A DNA stretch of 38,363 bases from Acidobacteria bacterium 13_1_40CM_65_14 (GCA_001917905.1 MNEX01000118.1:1-38363); one strand, 5' to 3'; shown: positions 7,913-16,621, numbered from the stretch's first letter. A program made the numbers and translations. Notes: generated from the letters alone by a model not told the origin.

Positions 7913-9243
7913 GAGTGGCTCACGCCGTACGCCTGAATCGCCATCGCCTGGACCTCTTTGACGGAGAGATTGTTGGCGGCGGCCAGCGTCGCGCAGTCGT
8001 CGAACTCGGGCGTGGCGTTGACGATGCGGCCGTCGCGACGCGCGATCTTGAAACGGACGGCGCCAAGCGGCGTCTCGACCGCGACGATCTCCCGGTCGAG
8101 GCACTCCCGCTCCACGTCGTAATGCCGGAGCCCGATCGTCGTTGTCTCACGGAAGATGACGTCGGCCATCCGCGCTCGCGTGTCCGGCGACGCAATCACC
8201 GTGAGCAGCGTGCCTGGACGGTTCTTCTTCATCTGCACCGGCACGTAGAACACTTCGAGCGCACCGGCCGCATAGAGCTGGTCCATGACGATGCCGAAGA
8301 TCTGCGGGTTCATGTCGTCGATCTCGCACTCGATGACGGTGACGCGTTCGGCCTGAGACTGCTCCGCTGCGCGGCCAATCAGCACGCGCAGGACGTTGGG
8401 CGTCGCCGGATCGTCGCGGTCACCGGCGCCATATCCGACGCGTTCGATCGACATCGACGGCACCATTCCAAACGATGTTGCGAACGTTGTCGCAATCAGC
8501 GCGCCGGTCGGCGTCACCAGTTCCTTCTGAACCGCGCCGCTGTAGATGGGTGCGTCGCCCAGCAAGCTCACGGTCGCCGGCGCAGGAACGGGAAACAGTC
8601 CATGCGCCGAGTTGACCATTCCGCCGCCGACGTTCAGCGGTGAGCAGACGACGCGATCGGCGCCGACCCATTCCATGGCGAACACGATGCCGACGATGTC
8701 GATGATCGAGTCGAGGGCGCCGACTTCGTGGAGGTGGACCTGCTCGACCGGCATCTGGTGAATCGCGGCCTCGACTTCACCAAGCCGCTGGAACATCGCC
8801 TTTGCGCGCGCGCGGCCCGTCGCGGACAAGCTCGACCCGTCGATCAACGCGAAAATCTCAGGCAAGCTTCGATGCGCATGCGGACGCTCATGCTCATGGT
8901 GCTGGGCGGATGCTCCAAGGTGCTGGGCGGATGCTCCAGGGTGCTGGGCGGATGCTCTAGGGTGCTCGCCTGAGCCTGCAGGGTGCTCGGCGGATGCTTT
9001 AGGGTGCTGGGCGTGATCGTGATAGTGCTCGGTGGATCCTTTAGCGTGCTCGTGAACGTTGAACTTGATCGCCGACACGCCGGCGCGCAGGACGCGGTCG
9101 GCGTGGATGTGCGCGTCGCCGAGCGCGAGGCTGCCGAGCGCGCGCTTCAGCTCGTCGAGCGGCAGGCCGGCGTCGATCAAGGCGCCGAGCGCCATGTCAC
9201 CGGAGATGCCGGAGAAGCAGTCGAAGTAGAGAACGCGGGACAT
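7909..9243 (-). CDS. larC: Nickel-pincer cofactor biosynthesis protein LarC
   Basis: MSRVLYFDCFSGISGDMALGALIDAGLP, VHLHEVGALDSIIDIVG, ECEIDDMNPQIFGIVMDQL. Confidence 0.94.
   Translation of the reverse strand: MSRVLYFDCFSGISGDMALGALIDAGLPLDELKRALGSLALGDAHIHADRVLRAGVSAIKFNVHEHAKGSTEHYHDHAQHPKASAEHPAGSGEHPRASAQHPGASAQHLGASAQHHEHERPHAHRSLPEIFALIDGSSLSATGRARAKAMFQRLGEVEAAIHQMPVEQVHLHEVGALDSIIDIVGIVFAMEWVGADRVVCSPLNVGGGMVNSAHGLFPVPAPATVSLLGDAPIYSGAVQKELVTPTGALIATTFATSFGMVPSMSIERVGYGAGDRDDPATPNVLRVLIGRAAEQSQAERVTVIECEIDDMNPQIFGIVMDQLYAAGALEVFYVPVQMKKNRPGTLLTVIASPDTRARMADVIFRETTTIGLRHYDVERECLDREIVAVETPLGAVRFKIARRDGRIVNATPEFDDCATLAAANNLSVKEVQAMAIQAYGVSHS
8890..9045 (-). repeat. 21-bp coding tandem repeat giving a His-rich heptad in LarC
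   Basis: HPKASAE HPAGSGE HPRASAQ HPGASAQ HLGASAQ HHEHERPHAH; DNA ~21-bp unit ctgggcggatgctccarggtg. Confidence 0.85.
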
Positions 9244-9278
9244 CAGTTGGTCTTTCGCAGCTCGCTAGCAGCCACTCG

Positions 9279-9428
9279 CTGCTGAATCGGTACGGGCTCG
9301 GTCACAACGATGAACGCAAAGCGCGCAAAGCGCGCAAAGAAAACCAGATGAAGTGAATTCTTTGCGGTCATTGCGGTCTTTGCGTTCCAGGTCGTTCGGG
9401 TTCTGTTTCAACGAAGACGCTCCACTAG
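9279..9428 (+). repeat. Family B 150-bp dispersed palindromic element, copy B1
   Basis: Ungapped 150-bp match (about 126/150 by hand) to the reverse complement of 24937-25086; internal cgcaaagcg units. Confidence 0.9.
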
Positions 9429-10093
9429 AGTCGTCCCGATTCCTTGAAGCTGCAGTACTGCACGTCGCCGAGGATGACGTGATCCACCAGGTCGATGCCC
9501 ATCAGCACTCCCGCCGACACGAGCCGGCGCGTCAGATCGATATCATCGGCGCTCGGCGTCGGATCGCCTGACGGATGATTGTGGAACGCGACGATCGCGG
9601 TCGCGCCGCCGAGCACCGCCTCGCGAAAGACGTCCCGCGGCTCGACGTGCGACGTGTTCAGCGTGCCGCGCACCAGCACGGTCGTGCGGATCACCCGATG
9701 CTTGGTGTCGAGCAGGATCAACCCGAACTGCTCGATCGCGCGGCCGCCGAATCGCGGCAGCAGATACAGCGCCGCGGCATTCGGACTGAGCAGCTGCATC
9801 CGCTCCGCCGGCGCCTGCGCCAGCGTCCGGCGACCCAACTCGAGCGCCGCCAGGATCTGCGCCGCCCGCGACTGGCCGATGCCGGCGACGCGCGCCAGAT
9901 CGTCGCCGCTGCAGCGCGTCAGACCATGCAGACCGTCGTAGGTCGCGAGCAGTGCGTTGGCCAGCTCCAGCGCGCTGCCGTGTCGCCCGCCGTGCGCGAT
10001 GATCAGCGCCACCAGCTCGTTGTCGCCGAGCGCCGACGCACCGTGGTGCCACAGCTTCTCGCGCGGCCGATCGTCAAGCGACAGGTCTTTCAT
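9425..10093 (-). CDS. radC: RadC/JAB domain DNA repair-type protein
   Basis: DRPREKLWHHGASALGDNELVALII, FHNHPSGDPTPSADDIDLTRRL, DHVILG. Confidence 0.95.
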   Translation of the reverse strand: MKDLSLDDRPREKLWHHGASALGDNELVALIIAHGGRHGSALELANALLATYDGLHGLTRCSGDDLARVAGIGQSRAAQILAALELGRRTLAQAPAERMQLLSPNAAALYLLPRFGGRAIEQFGLILLDTKHRVIRTTVLVRGTLNTSHVEPRDVFREAVLGGATAIVAFHNHPSGDPTPSADDIDLTRRLVSAGVLMGIDLVDHVILGDVQYCSFKESGRL

Positions 10094-10122
10094 CGTACTA
10101 CAGCCGACGTATACTTGAATCG

Positions 10123-10704
10123 ATGTCCGCTCGCCGTCTGCTGCTCTCCTTCGCCGTCGCGGCGGCGTTGATCGGCGCGGCATGCGGCGATCCGCCCGAC
10201 AAGGAAATCCAGCAGGCACAAGGCGCGATCGACGCGGCGCGCGCCGCCGGCGCCGATCAGTACGCGACCGCCGAGTTCACCGCGGCGCAGGAGGCGCTCA
10301 AGCGCGCGAACGACGCCGTCGAGCAACGTGACTACCGGCTCGCCCTCAACCATGCGCTCGACGCCCGCGAGCGCGCGCAGAACGCCGCCAAGGAAGCCGC
10401 GGATCGGAAAACGACCGCCCGCAGCGAGGCCGAGCGCGCCCTGCTCGATGCGATGACCGCGCTGAACGACGCTCACACGAAGCTCCGCGCCGCGGAGACC
10501 GGTCGCGCGCCGGTCAAGACAGTCGTCACGGCGCGGCGCGTGATCACGGACGGCGAGGACACTGTGCAAAAAGCGCGCGCGGCGTTCGATGGGGGGGACT
10601 ATCTCACCGCCAAGACGACGATGGTGGGAACAACCGAGCGTCTGAAGGCCACGGCGCACGAACTCGAAGCCGCCACGCCGAATAGCAACCGCCGGCGTCG
10701 CTGA
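10123..10704 (+). CDS. DUF4398-like lipoprotein
   Basis: MSARRLLLSFAVAAALIGAACGD lipobox; helical YATAEFTAAQEALKRANDAVEQRDYRLALNHALDARERAQNAAKEAADRK. Confidence 0.8.
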   Translation: MSARRLLLSFAVAAALIGAACGDPPDKEIQQAQGAIDAARAAGADQYATAEFTAAQEALKRANDAVEQRDYRLALNHALDARERAQNAAKEAADRKTTARSEAERALLDAMTALNDAHTKLRAAETGRAPVKTVVTARRVITDGEDTVQKARAAFDGGDYLTAKTTMVGTTERLKATAHELEAATPNSNRRRR

Positions 10705-10760
10705 AGACCGGGCAAATTCTGCTCAGGGTCAGGACGCCCGGATAGGCAGAATCCGCCAAT

Positions 10761-10860
10761 CATTACTAGTCGTACTCAAGCCTGACTTCAGCCTGACTTC
10801 AGCCTGACTCGAGTCAGGCTCCAGCCTGACTGCAGCCTGACTTCAGTCCGACTTCAGCCA
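10761..10860. repeat. 11-nt quasi-tandem repeat (cagcctgactt) with a perfect 20-bp palindrome (family G)
   Basis: cattactagtcgtactcaagcctgacttcagcctgacttcagcctgactcgagtcaggctccagcctgactgcagcctgacttcag; agcctgactcgagtcaggct is self-complementary. Confidence 0.9.
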
Positions 10861-11634
10861 GGTGCCGTCGAAGAGGACCTCGGCCCAGCCGGTCAGATAG
10901 ACGCTGTCGCCGCGCCACTCGACGCGTTGCGTGCCCCCGGGCGCCGTGACCTGGGCGTCCCGCGCGGCGCCGCCGAACGCCGACGCGGCAATCAGCGACG
11001 CGCACGATCCCGTTCCCGACGACTGCGTCGGCCCGACCCCGCGCTCCCAGATCAGGATCCGCACGGCCTCGCGCGACTCGACCTGGGCGAACTCCACGTT
11101 GGTCCGCTCGGGAAACATCTCGTGACGCTCGAGCGCGGCGCCAAGACGCTGGAAACGCTCGCGATCGGGCAGCGCGCCGAGCACGACCGCCTGCGGATTG
11201 CCGAAATCCATCACCACAATCTGAAACGATTCACCCGCGGCCGCAATCGGCACCTGGCGCAGATTGCGCGGAAGGCCCATCTGTGCCCGAAACGTCTGGC
11301 GCGATCCCGATTGCCCGGTTCTGGTCAACCGTTTGGGCCCGGCCTCCGTCTGAATCGTGAGCTCGACGTTCGCGCGGCTCTCGTCTCGCAGCAACAGCGC
11401 GCCGAGCCCGCGGACCCCGTTGCCCGACACCTCCGAGCGGCTCCCGTCGGCGTTGAACAGGCGCATCGATGCGCCCTCCGCCGTCGGTTCGTAGACGATC
11501 AGGCCGTCGGCGCCGGCGCCGGCATGACGATCGCACAGCGCGCGCGCGAGGAGATCGAGCGCGAGAACGCCGACGTCGCCGTTCAGGACGTAGAGGAAAT
11601 CGTTCCCATAGGCGTGAGCTTTGGTGAACCGCAT
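10843..11634 (-). CDS. dapF: Diaminopimelate epimerase
   Basis: MRFTKAHAYGNDFLYV, RLFNADGSRSEVSGNGVRGLGALL, NVEFAQV, ERGVGPTQSSGTGSCASLIAA. Confidence 0.94.
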   Translation of the reverse strand: MRFTKAHAYGNDFLYVLNGDVGVLALDLLARALCDRHAGAGADGLIVYEPTAEGASMRLFNADGSRSEVSGNGVRGLGALLLRDESRANVELTIQTEAGPKRLTRTGQSGSRQTFRAQMGLPRNLRQVPIAAAGESFQIVVMDFGNPQAVVLGALPDRERFQRLGAALERHEMFPERTNVEFAQVESREAVRILIWERGVGPTQSSGTGSCASLIAASAFGGAARDAQVTAPGGTQRVEWRGDSVYLTGWAEVLFDGTWLKSD

Positions 11635-11640
11635 CAAAGA

Positions 11641-11786
11641 AATCTCCACCACAGAGGACACCTCATTGCGGATTGAGGATTGCGGAATGCGGATTGATTG
11701 CGGATTCAATCGAACGATAAATCCGCAATCCGCAATCCGCAATTCGCATTTACGTGCCGTCCCCCGTGTCCTCCGTGGTGGCGAGC
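11641..11786. repeat. Family A palindromic arms enclosing a second palindrome (family H)
   Basis: Outer ctccaccacagaggacac / cgtcccccgtgtcctccgtggtggcgag; inner ttgcggattgaggattgcggaatgcggattg...aatccgcaatccgcaatccgcaattcgcat. Confidence 0.85.
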
Positions 11787-11791
11787 CTCGT

Positions 11792-12550
11792 TCATTTCTT
11801 ACAGAACGCGAGGAGATGCCAGCCGAACCGGCGGACGAGCGGACGCGGCAGCGCATTGAACGTGCCGACGAACGCGCCGTTGTAGATCGCGCCTTTCCAC
11901 CCTCCGTGCAGCCGCGACTTGACCGGGAACCGCTCGGGCACGATGCGGACGTCGCGGAACCCGGCGAGCAGGCGGCGGAACTCGCCGAGGCTGAACTTGA
12001 GGATGACGGGCGCGTCCTCGTGCTCGAGGCCGACCTTCATCAGCTTCGACAACGCGTTCAGCCACGAAATGCGGTTGTAGACCTGGAAAATCGCCTCGCC
12101 GCCCGGCTTCAGCACGCGCCGGCACTCGTCGACCAGGCGTTGCGGCTGCGCGGTGTACTGCACGACGCCGTGCGCGAACACGAGGTCGAACGTGTTGTCG
12201 GCGAAGGGCAATTGCTCGCCGTTGGCCAGCTCGAACCGGCCGCGAAGCCGTTGCTGCTCGAAGTTCGTGCGTGCCAGGCCAACCGCCGACTGGGACACGT
12301 CGACGCCGGTCACCTCGGCGCCGCCCTTTGCGAACCGCGCGAGATCGACCCCCGCACCGCAGCCCACATCAAGAACCGTTCGGCCGTGATAGCCGTCAAA
12401 GTCCACGAGCCGAACCAGATGATGCAGCTTCTCGAAGTGGTACCGGTCGAGGTCGTCGAAGAATCCACGCGACCCCGGCGGCTGCGTCGAGACATCGAGA
12501 TCGTGGATATGCGCGTTCCAGTACTCGCGGACCTCTTCAATCGTCGCCAC
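11792..12550 (-). CDS. Class I SAM-dependent methyltransferase
   Basis: GRTVLDVGCGAGVDLARFAKGGAEVTGVDVSQ; RVLKPGGEAIFQVYN. Confidence 0.92.
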   Translation of the reverse strand: MATIEEVREYWNAHIHDLDVSTQPPGSRGFFDDLDRYHFEKLHHLVRLVDFDGYHGRTVLDVGCGAGVDLARFAKGGAEVTGVDVSQSAVGLARTNFEQQRLRGRFELANGEQLPFADNTFDLVFAHGVVQYTAQPQRLVDECRRVLKPGGEAIFQVYNRISWLNALSKLMKVGLEHEDAPVILKFSLGEFRRLLAGFRDVRIVPERFPVKSRLHGGWKGAIYNGAFVGTFNALPRPLVRRFGWHLLAFCKK

Positions 12551-12564
12551 GCATCACACTATAA

Positions 12565-12648
12565 CCGCAGCTCTCAGCTGGCAGCTTTCAGCTAAAACCC
12601 GCGCTGGACGCATGAGTGCTGATAGCTGACCGCTGAAAGCTATAGGAT
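12565..12648. repeat. Family F palindromic element (7-nt CAGCTNN units)
   Basis: ctataaccgcagctctcagctggcagctttcagctaaaa ... gctgatagctgaccgctgaaagctatag. Confidence 0.8.
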
Positions 12649-12655
12649 CCCCACA

Positions 12656-14296
12656 ATGATCCGCGACCTGGATCTCCTGACGGCTTCGACCTCCGACGTC
12701 CTCGACATCCTCGTGGTCGGCGGCGGCATCTATGGGCTGACGATCGCGTACGACGCGGCGCAGCGCGGGTTGAGTGTGGCGCTCATCGAGCGCGACGACT
12801 TCGGCAGCGGTGCGTCATTCAATCACCTCCGCACCATTCACGGCGGCCTCCGCTATCTGCAGCATCTGGACCTCGCGCGCGCCCGCGAGTCGGTCCGCGA
12901 GCGCCGGACGCTCGCGCGCATCGCCCCGCACGCGGTCCGGCCCCTGCCCTTCGCCGTGCCGCTCTATCGATCGCTCGTCCGCGGCAAAATCGCGATGCGC
13001 GCCGGCTTTCTCGTCGATCGCGTCGTCGCGTTGGGACGAAACCGCGGCGTCATCGCCTCCAACAAGCTGCGCGGCGGGCGAGTGTTTGGCCGCGGTCGCT
13101 CGGCCCAACAATTTCCGGGTCTCAAGCGTCGAGGGCTGACGGGCGCCGCCGTCTTCCACGACTACCTCATGACCGAACCCGATCGGCTCACGTTCTCGTA
13201 CGCGATCGCGGCAGGCGAGCTCGGCGCCACGCTGGCGAATCACGTCGAAGCGGTCTCGCTGCTCACGGAGAACCGGCGCGTGGTCGGCGTCCGCGCCCGG
13301 GACGTCCTCGGCTCCCGCGAGCTCGACATCCACGCGCGCGTCACCGTGAATGCCACCGGAGCCGGCATCGATCGCTTACTCACGCCGCTCGGTCTGGCGA
13401 CCGGCATCCCGATGCTCAAGGCCATGAATCTGGTCACCAGGCGCGATGCCGGCGACGAAGCGCTCGGCGGCCGCGCCCCCTCGGGCCGCAATTTCTTTCT
13501 CGTGCCGTGGCGCTATCGGGCGCTGTTCGGGACGTGGGAATCGGATCGCGCGTGCGACCCGGAAGACAGCGGCGTCAACGAAGCCGACGTCGCCTCGTTC
13601 ATCGCCGAGCTCAATCAGGCGTTTCCCGCGCTCGACCTCACGCTCGCCGACGTCACGCTCGTCCACCACGGCGTCGTGCCGGCCATCGCGCATGGCGATC
13701 GTGTGTCGTTGCAGGGCCACGATCAGATTCGGGATCACGCCGCCAACGGTGTCGAAGGCCTGGTGACGGTATCCGGAGCGAAATACACCACGGCCCGCGC
13801 CGTCGCCGAACGCGTGACGACGCGCCTGATGTCGAAGCTGCAGCAAAAGCCGGTGGCGTCTCGCACCGCCTCGACGCCGCTCCCGGGTGGCCACATCCGC
13901 GACGTCGGCCTGGCCATCGCGGACGCGCGGCGCGAGCACGACGAAGGTCTGCCGACCGACACGATTCCGCATCTCATCGCGGCCTACGGCTCGCGGTTTC
14001 GTGACGTGCTCGACCTGGCCGCCGATCGACCCGACTGGCGGACGCGCCTCGCGAAGGACTCGCCGGTCATCGGCGCCGAGCTCGTGCATGCGGCGCGGAA
14101 AGAAATGGCGCTCACGCTCGCCGACGCGGTGCTCCGCCGGACGCCACTTGGCGCGCTTGGCGATCCGGGAGACGTCGCGCTGGAGCGAGCGGCGACGATC
14201 GTCGGGACGGAGCGGCGCTGGTCCGACGATCGTCGTCGCGACGAAATCGCGGCGGTGCAGCGTCTCTACGGCACCTTGAACGCGTTGAAGACGTAG
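12656..14296 (+). CDS. glpD: FAD-dependent glycerol-3-phosphate dehydrogenase
   Basis: DILVVGGGIYGLTIAYDAAQRGLSVALIERDDFGSGAS, TIHGGLRYLQHLDLARARESVRERR, VTVSGAKYTTARAVAERV. Confidence 0.9.
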   Translation: MIRDLDLLTASTSDVLDILVVGGGIYGLTIAYDAAQRGLSVALIERDDFGSGASFNHLRTIHGGLRYLQHLDLARARESVRERRTLARIAPHAVRPLPFAVPLYRSLVRGKIAMRAGFLVDRVVALGRNRGVIASNKLRGGRVFGRGRSAQQFPGLKRRGLTGAAVFHDYLMTEPDRLTFSYAIAAGELGATLANHVEAVSLLTENRRVVGVRARDVLGSRELDIHARVTVNATGAGIDRLLTPLGLATGIPMLKAMNLVTRRDAGDEALGGRAPSGRNFFLVPWRYRALFGTWESDRACDPEDSGVNEADVASFIAELNQAFPALDLTLADVTLVHHGVVPAIAHGDRVSLQGHDQIRDHAANGVEGLVTVSGAKYTTARAVAERVTTRLMSKLQQKPVASRTASTPLPGGHIRDVGLAIADARREHDEGLPTDTIPHLIAAYGSRFRDVLDLAADRPDWRTRLAKDSPVIGAELVHAARKEMALTLADAVLRRTPLGALGDPGDVALERAATIVGTERRWSDDRRRDEIAAVQRLYGTLNALKT

Positions 14297-15111
14297 GTGA
14301 AGCCGCCGGTGAATCCGATCGTCGGATCGATTGACGTGAGCCCGAAGAACACGCCAGCATCCAGCCGCACCGATCCCTGAGTAAAACGGCCACCGAGCTT
14401 GAGGAGGCCGCGCGACTCCGTCCCCGGAAAGGCATCGCCGGACCGCGTCGACACACGTCCGTTCAGCTCGCCGACGAGCTCCGCCTGCTGCGTCATCGCG
14501 CGGGCGAACGACAACCCGTACAGGAACACGTCGTTCTGGTGATTCCCCTGGACCGGATCGGAGAGGATGCCGGCGCCGATATTGGCGACGACGCGGATCG
14601 ATTCGACGGTTTTCGCGCCGAGGAGCGACCCGTAGAAATCCATCGTGTCGAGACCGAGGCCGCTCTCGTTGCTGGCGTTGGGCAGCTTGGTCGCGAATCG
14701 CAAACCGAACGCCGGCCGGCGCTCGCCTTCCGGAAGCAGCCGGATCTTGGTACCGACGATGACGTCCTCGATGTCGCTCGTGCTGTCGCCCGTTGCCGTG
14801 ACCAACGAGGCCAGCGGCGCCTTCGCGTTGCGCTCGTTGATTGTCAGGCGATCGTGCAAGCCGCCGTCGATCTGGAACTCGGCAATCGAGCTGATCCCGA
14901 AGCTGAGGCCAATGGTCGGCACGCGCAGAAGATTGCCTTTCAAGCCCGACGCCGGGTACTGCGCGTTGTGGGCCCAGTCGAACCCGCCCTCGACGAGGAT
15001 GCGTCCCGCGCCGACGGTTTCGGGATCTTCGGTGATGAGCGGACGTTGCTGAGCGAGCGCGGAGGTAGCGATTGCGAGTACCGCGAGCACGAACACAAGA
15101 CGACGAATCAT
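14266..15111 (-). CDS. Secreted/outer-membrane beta-rich protein of unknown function
   Basis: Signal peptide; RPLITEDPETVGAGRILVEGGFDWAHNAQYPASGLKGNLLRVPTIGLSFGIS...; 31-bp convergent overlap with the glpD 3' end. Confidence 0.8.
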   Translation of the reverse strand: MIRRLVFVLAVLAIATSALAQQRPLITEDPETVGAGRILVEGGFDWAHNAQYPASGLKGNLLRVPTIGLSFGISSIAEFQIDGGLHDRLTINERNAKAPLASLVTATGDSTSDIEDVIVGTKIRLLPEGERRPAFGLRFATKLPNASNESGLGLDTMDFYGSLLGAKTVESIRVVANIGAGILSDPVQGNHQNDVFLYGLSFARAMTQQAELVGELNGRVSTRSGDAFPGTESRGLLKLGGRFTQGSVRLDAGVFFGLTSIDPTIGFTGGFTYVFNAFKVP

Positions 15112-15121
15112 CGGATCCTCA

Positions 15122-15220
15122 CCTCTCCACCACAGAGGACACGGGGACGCGGAGGAAGAATCCTGTTTTGTCGGCAGGTTTGAACCTCCGTGTCCTCTGT
15201 GTCCCCTGTGGTGGAGAGTT
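15122..15220 (-). repeat. Family A palindromic element, copy A3
   Basis: Reverse complement ctctccaccacaggggacacagaggacacggaggttcaaacctg...cttcctccgcgtccccgtgtcctctgtggtggagag matches 1874-1968. Confidence 0.87.
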
Positions 15221-15225
15221 CATCA

Positions 15226-15675
15226 TCAAAACCGTTTCCTGCTGTCCAACAGCAACGTGACGGGGCCGTCGTTGACCAGCGACACCAGCATCATCGCCTG
15301 AAACTCGCCGGTCGCGACCTTCAGGCCGTTCGCCTGCAGCTCGCGCACGACGTCTTCGTACAGCGGCTTGGCAATCCGGGGCGGCGCGGCCTCGTCGAAC
15401 GACGGCCGGCGACCTTTCCGGCAATCGGCCGCGAGCGTGAACTGCGAGACGACGAGCACCGAGCCGCCGACGTCCTGGACGGATCGATTCAGATGTCGCG
15501 CCTCGTCTTCGAAAACACGCAGCTCTCGGATTTTTCTTGCGATGTATTCCACGTCGGCTGGACCGTCGCCCTGCTCGACGCCGACCAACACCAGCAATCC
15601 TTGCCCGATCTCCCCCACGGTGCGGTCGTCGACGGTGACTTTGGCGGACAACACTCTTTGGACGACGGCTCTCAT
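15226..15675 (-). CDS. dtd: D-aminoacyl-tRNA deacylase
   Basis: [79 protein letters not shown]. Confidence 0.95.
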   Translation of the reverse strand: MRAVVQRVLSAKVTVDDRTVGEIGQGLLVLVGVEQGDGPADVEYIARKIRELRVFEDEARHLNRSVQDVGGSVLVVSQFTLAADCRKGRRPSFDEAAPPRIAKPLYEDVVRELQANGLKVATGEFQAMMLVSLVNDGPVTLLLDSRKRF

Positions 15676-15681
15676 GGAAAG

Positions 15682-15846
15682 GTCCGGCGAACCGCCTCCG
15701 CCAAGGCTACGGCGGTCAAGAAGCCGGACACGACAGATTCGATCAGCGAGTCCGGCTCAAGCCGGACGCCACCGAATCAATGGAGTGCGATTCGCTGGTG
15801 TCCGCCTTCTTGACCGCCGTAGCCTCGGCGAAGGCGGTTAGGCGGA
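15682..15846. repeat. ~165-bp inverted repeat with ~50-bp arms (family L)
   Basis: gtccggcgaaccgcctccgccaaggctacggcggtcaagaagccggacac versus reverse complement of 15797-15846 gtccgcctaaccgccttcgccgaggctacggcggtcaagaaggcggacacc. Confidence 0.88.
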
Positions 15847-16621
15847 CCGTGGCGCGAAGCTCGCCTGGCGGGTTGAGGCGTGTGTCGAGCAGATGCCGTG
15901 GCGCGACGTTCGACAGCGCCTTGAGCATCGACTGCTTGACGCCGGGATGCTCGCGCTCCAATTCCATCAGCAGACGCTTGGTCCGCTGCCGCTGCAGACT
16001 GAGATCGCCACACGCGGGACAGCAGCAGCCGATGATCGGCAGCTCGCACTCTTTCGTGTACGCGCGCGCTTCGTCTTCGCCCACGTACACCAGCGGCCGA
16101 ATGACCACGTGCTCGCCATCGTCGGACACGAGCTTGGCGGGCATCGCCTTGAGCGAGCCGGCGAAGAACAGGTTCAGCAGCAGCGTCTCGATGAAGTCGT
16201 CGGCATGGTGGCCGAGCGCGATCTTCGTGGCGCCTGTCTCTTTGGCGATCCGATACAACACGCCGCGGCGGAGCCGTGCGCAGAGGGAGCAAGGCGTCGC
16301 GCCCTCGTCCAGGATGTCCTCGATCGCTTCGCCGATGCCGGTGTGCTCGATGCGATAGTCCCAGCCGCGCGCCTTGCACGTCTGCGCGATGAGCCCGTGC
16401 TTGTATTCCTTGTAGCCGGAGTCGACGTTCACCGCGACGAGCGAGAACGTCACCGGTGCACGCTGGCGCAGCACATCGAGCACCTGCAGCAGCGCCCAGC
16501 TGTCCTTTCCGCCCGACAGACCGACCATGATGCGATCGCCGTCCTGGATCATCTGGTAGTCGACGATCGCCTTGGTCGTCTTCTTCGCGAGCCGCGCTTC
16601 GAGATCGCTGCGATAACCCAT
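15743..16621 (-). CDS. ttcA: tRNA 2-thiocytidine biosynthesis protein TtcA
   Basis: [20 protein letters not shown] (PP-loop), [40 protein letters not shown]. Repeat-encoded C-terminal tail. Confidence 0.92.
   Translation of the reverse strand: MGYRSDLEARLAKKTTKAIVDYQMIQDGDRIMVGLSGGKDSWALLQVLDVLRQRAPVTFSLVAVNVDSGYKEYKHGLIAQTCKARGWDYRIEHTGIGEAIEDILDEGATPCSLCARLRRGVLYRIAKETGATKIALGHHADDFIETLLLNLFFAGSLKAMPAKLVSDDGEHVVIRPLVYVGEDEARAYTKECELPIIGCCCPACGDLSLQRQRTKRLLMELEREHPGVKQSMLKALSNVAPRHLLDTRLNPPGELRATVRLTAFAEATAVKKADTSESHSIDSVASGLSRTR

Noticed and set aside
9279-9428. Family B hairpin as a simple rho-independent terminator
   Set aside because: Stems are long, imperfect and interrupted, with no following T-tract; it also matches a dispersed repeat. 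A termination role is not excluded but not supported by sequence.
14266-14296. 31-bp convergent overlap of glpD and the beta-rich protein gene
   Set aside because: Overlapping 3' ends are common in compact genomes; not remarkable alone.
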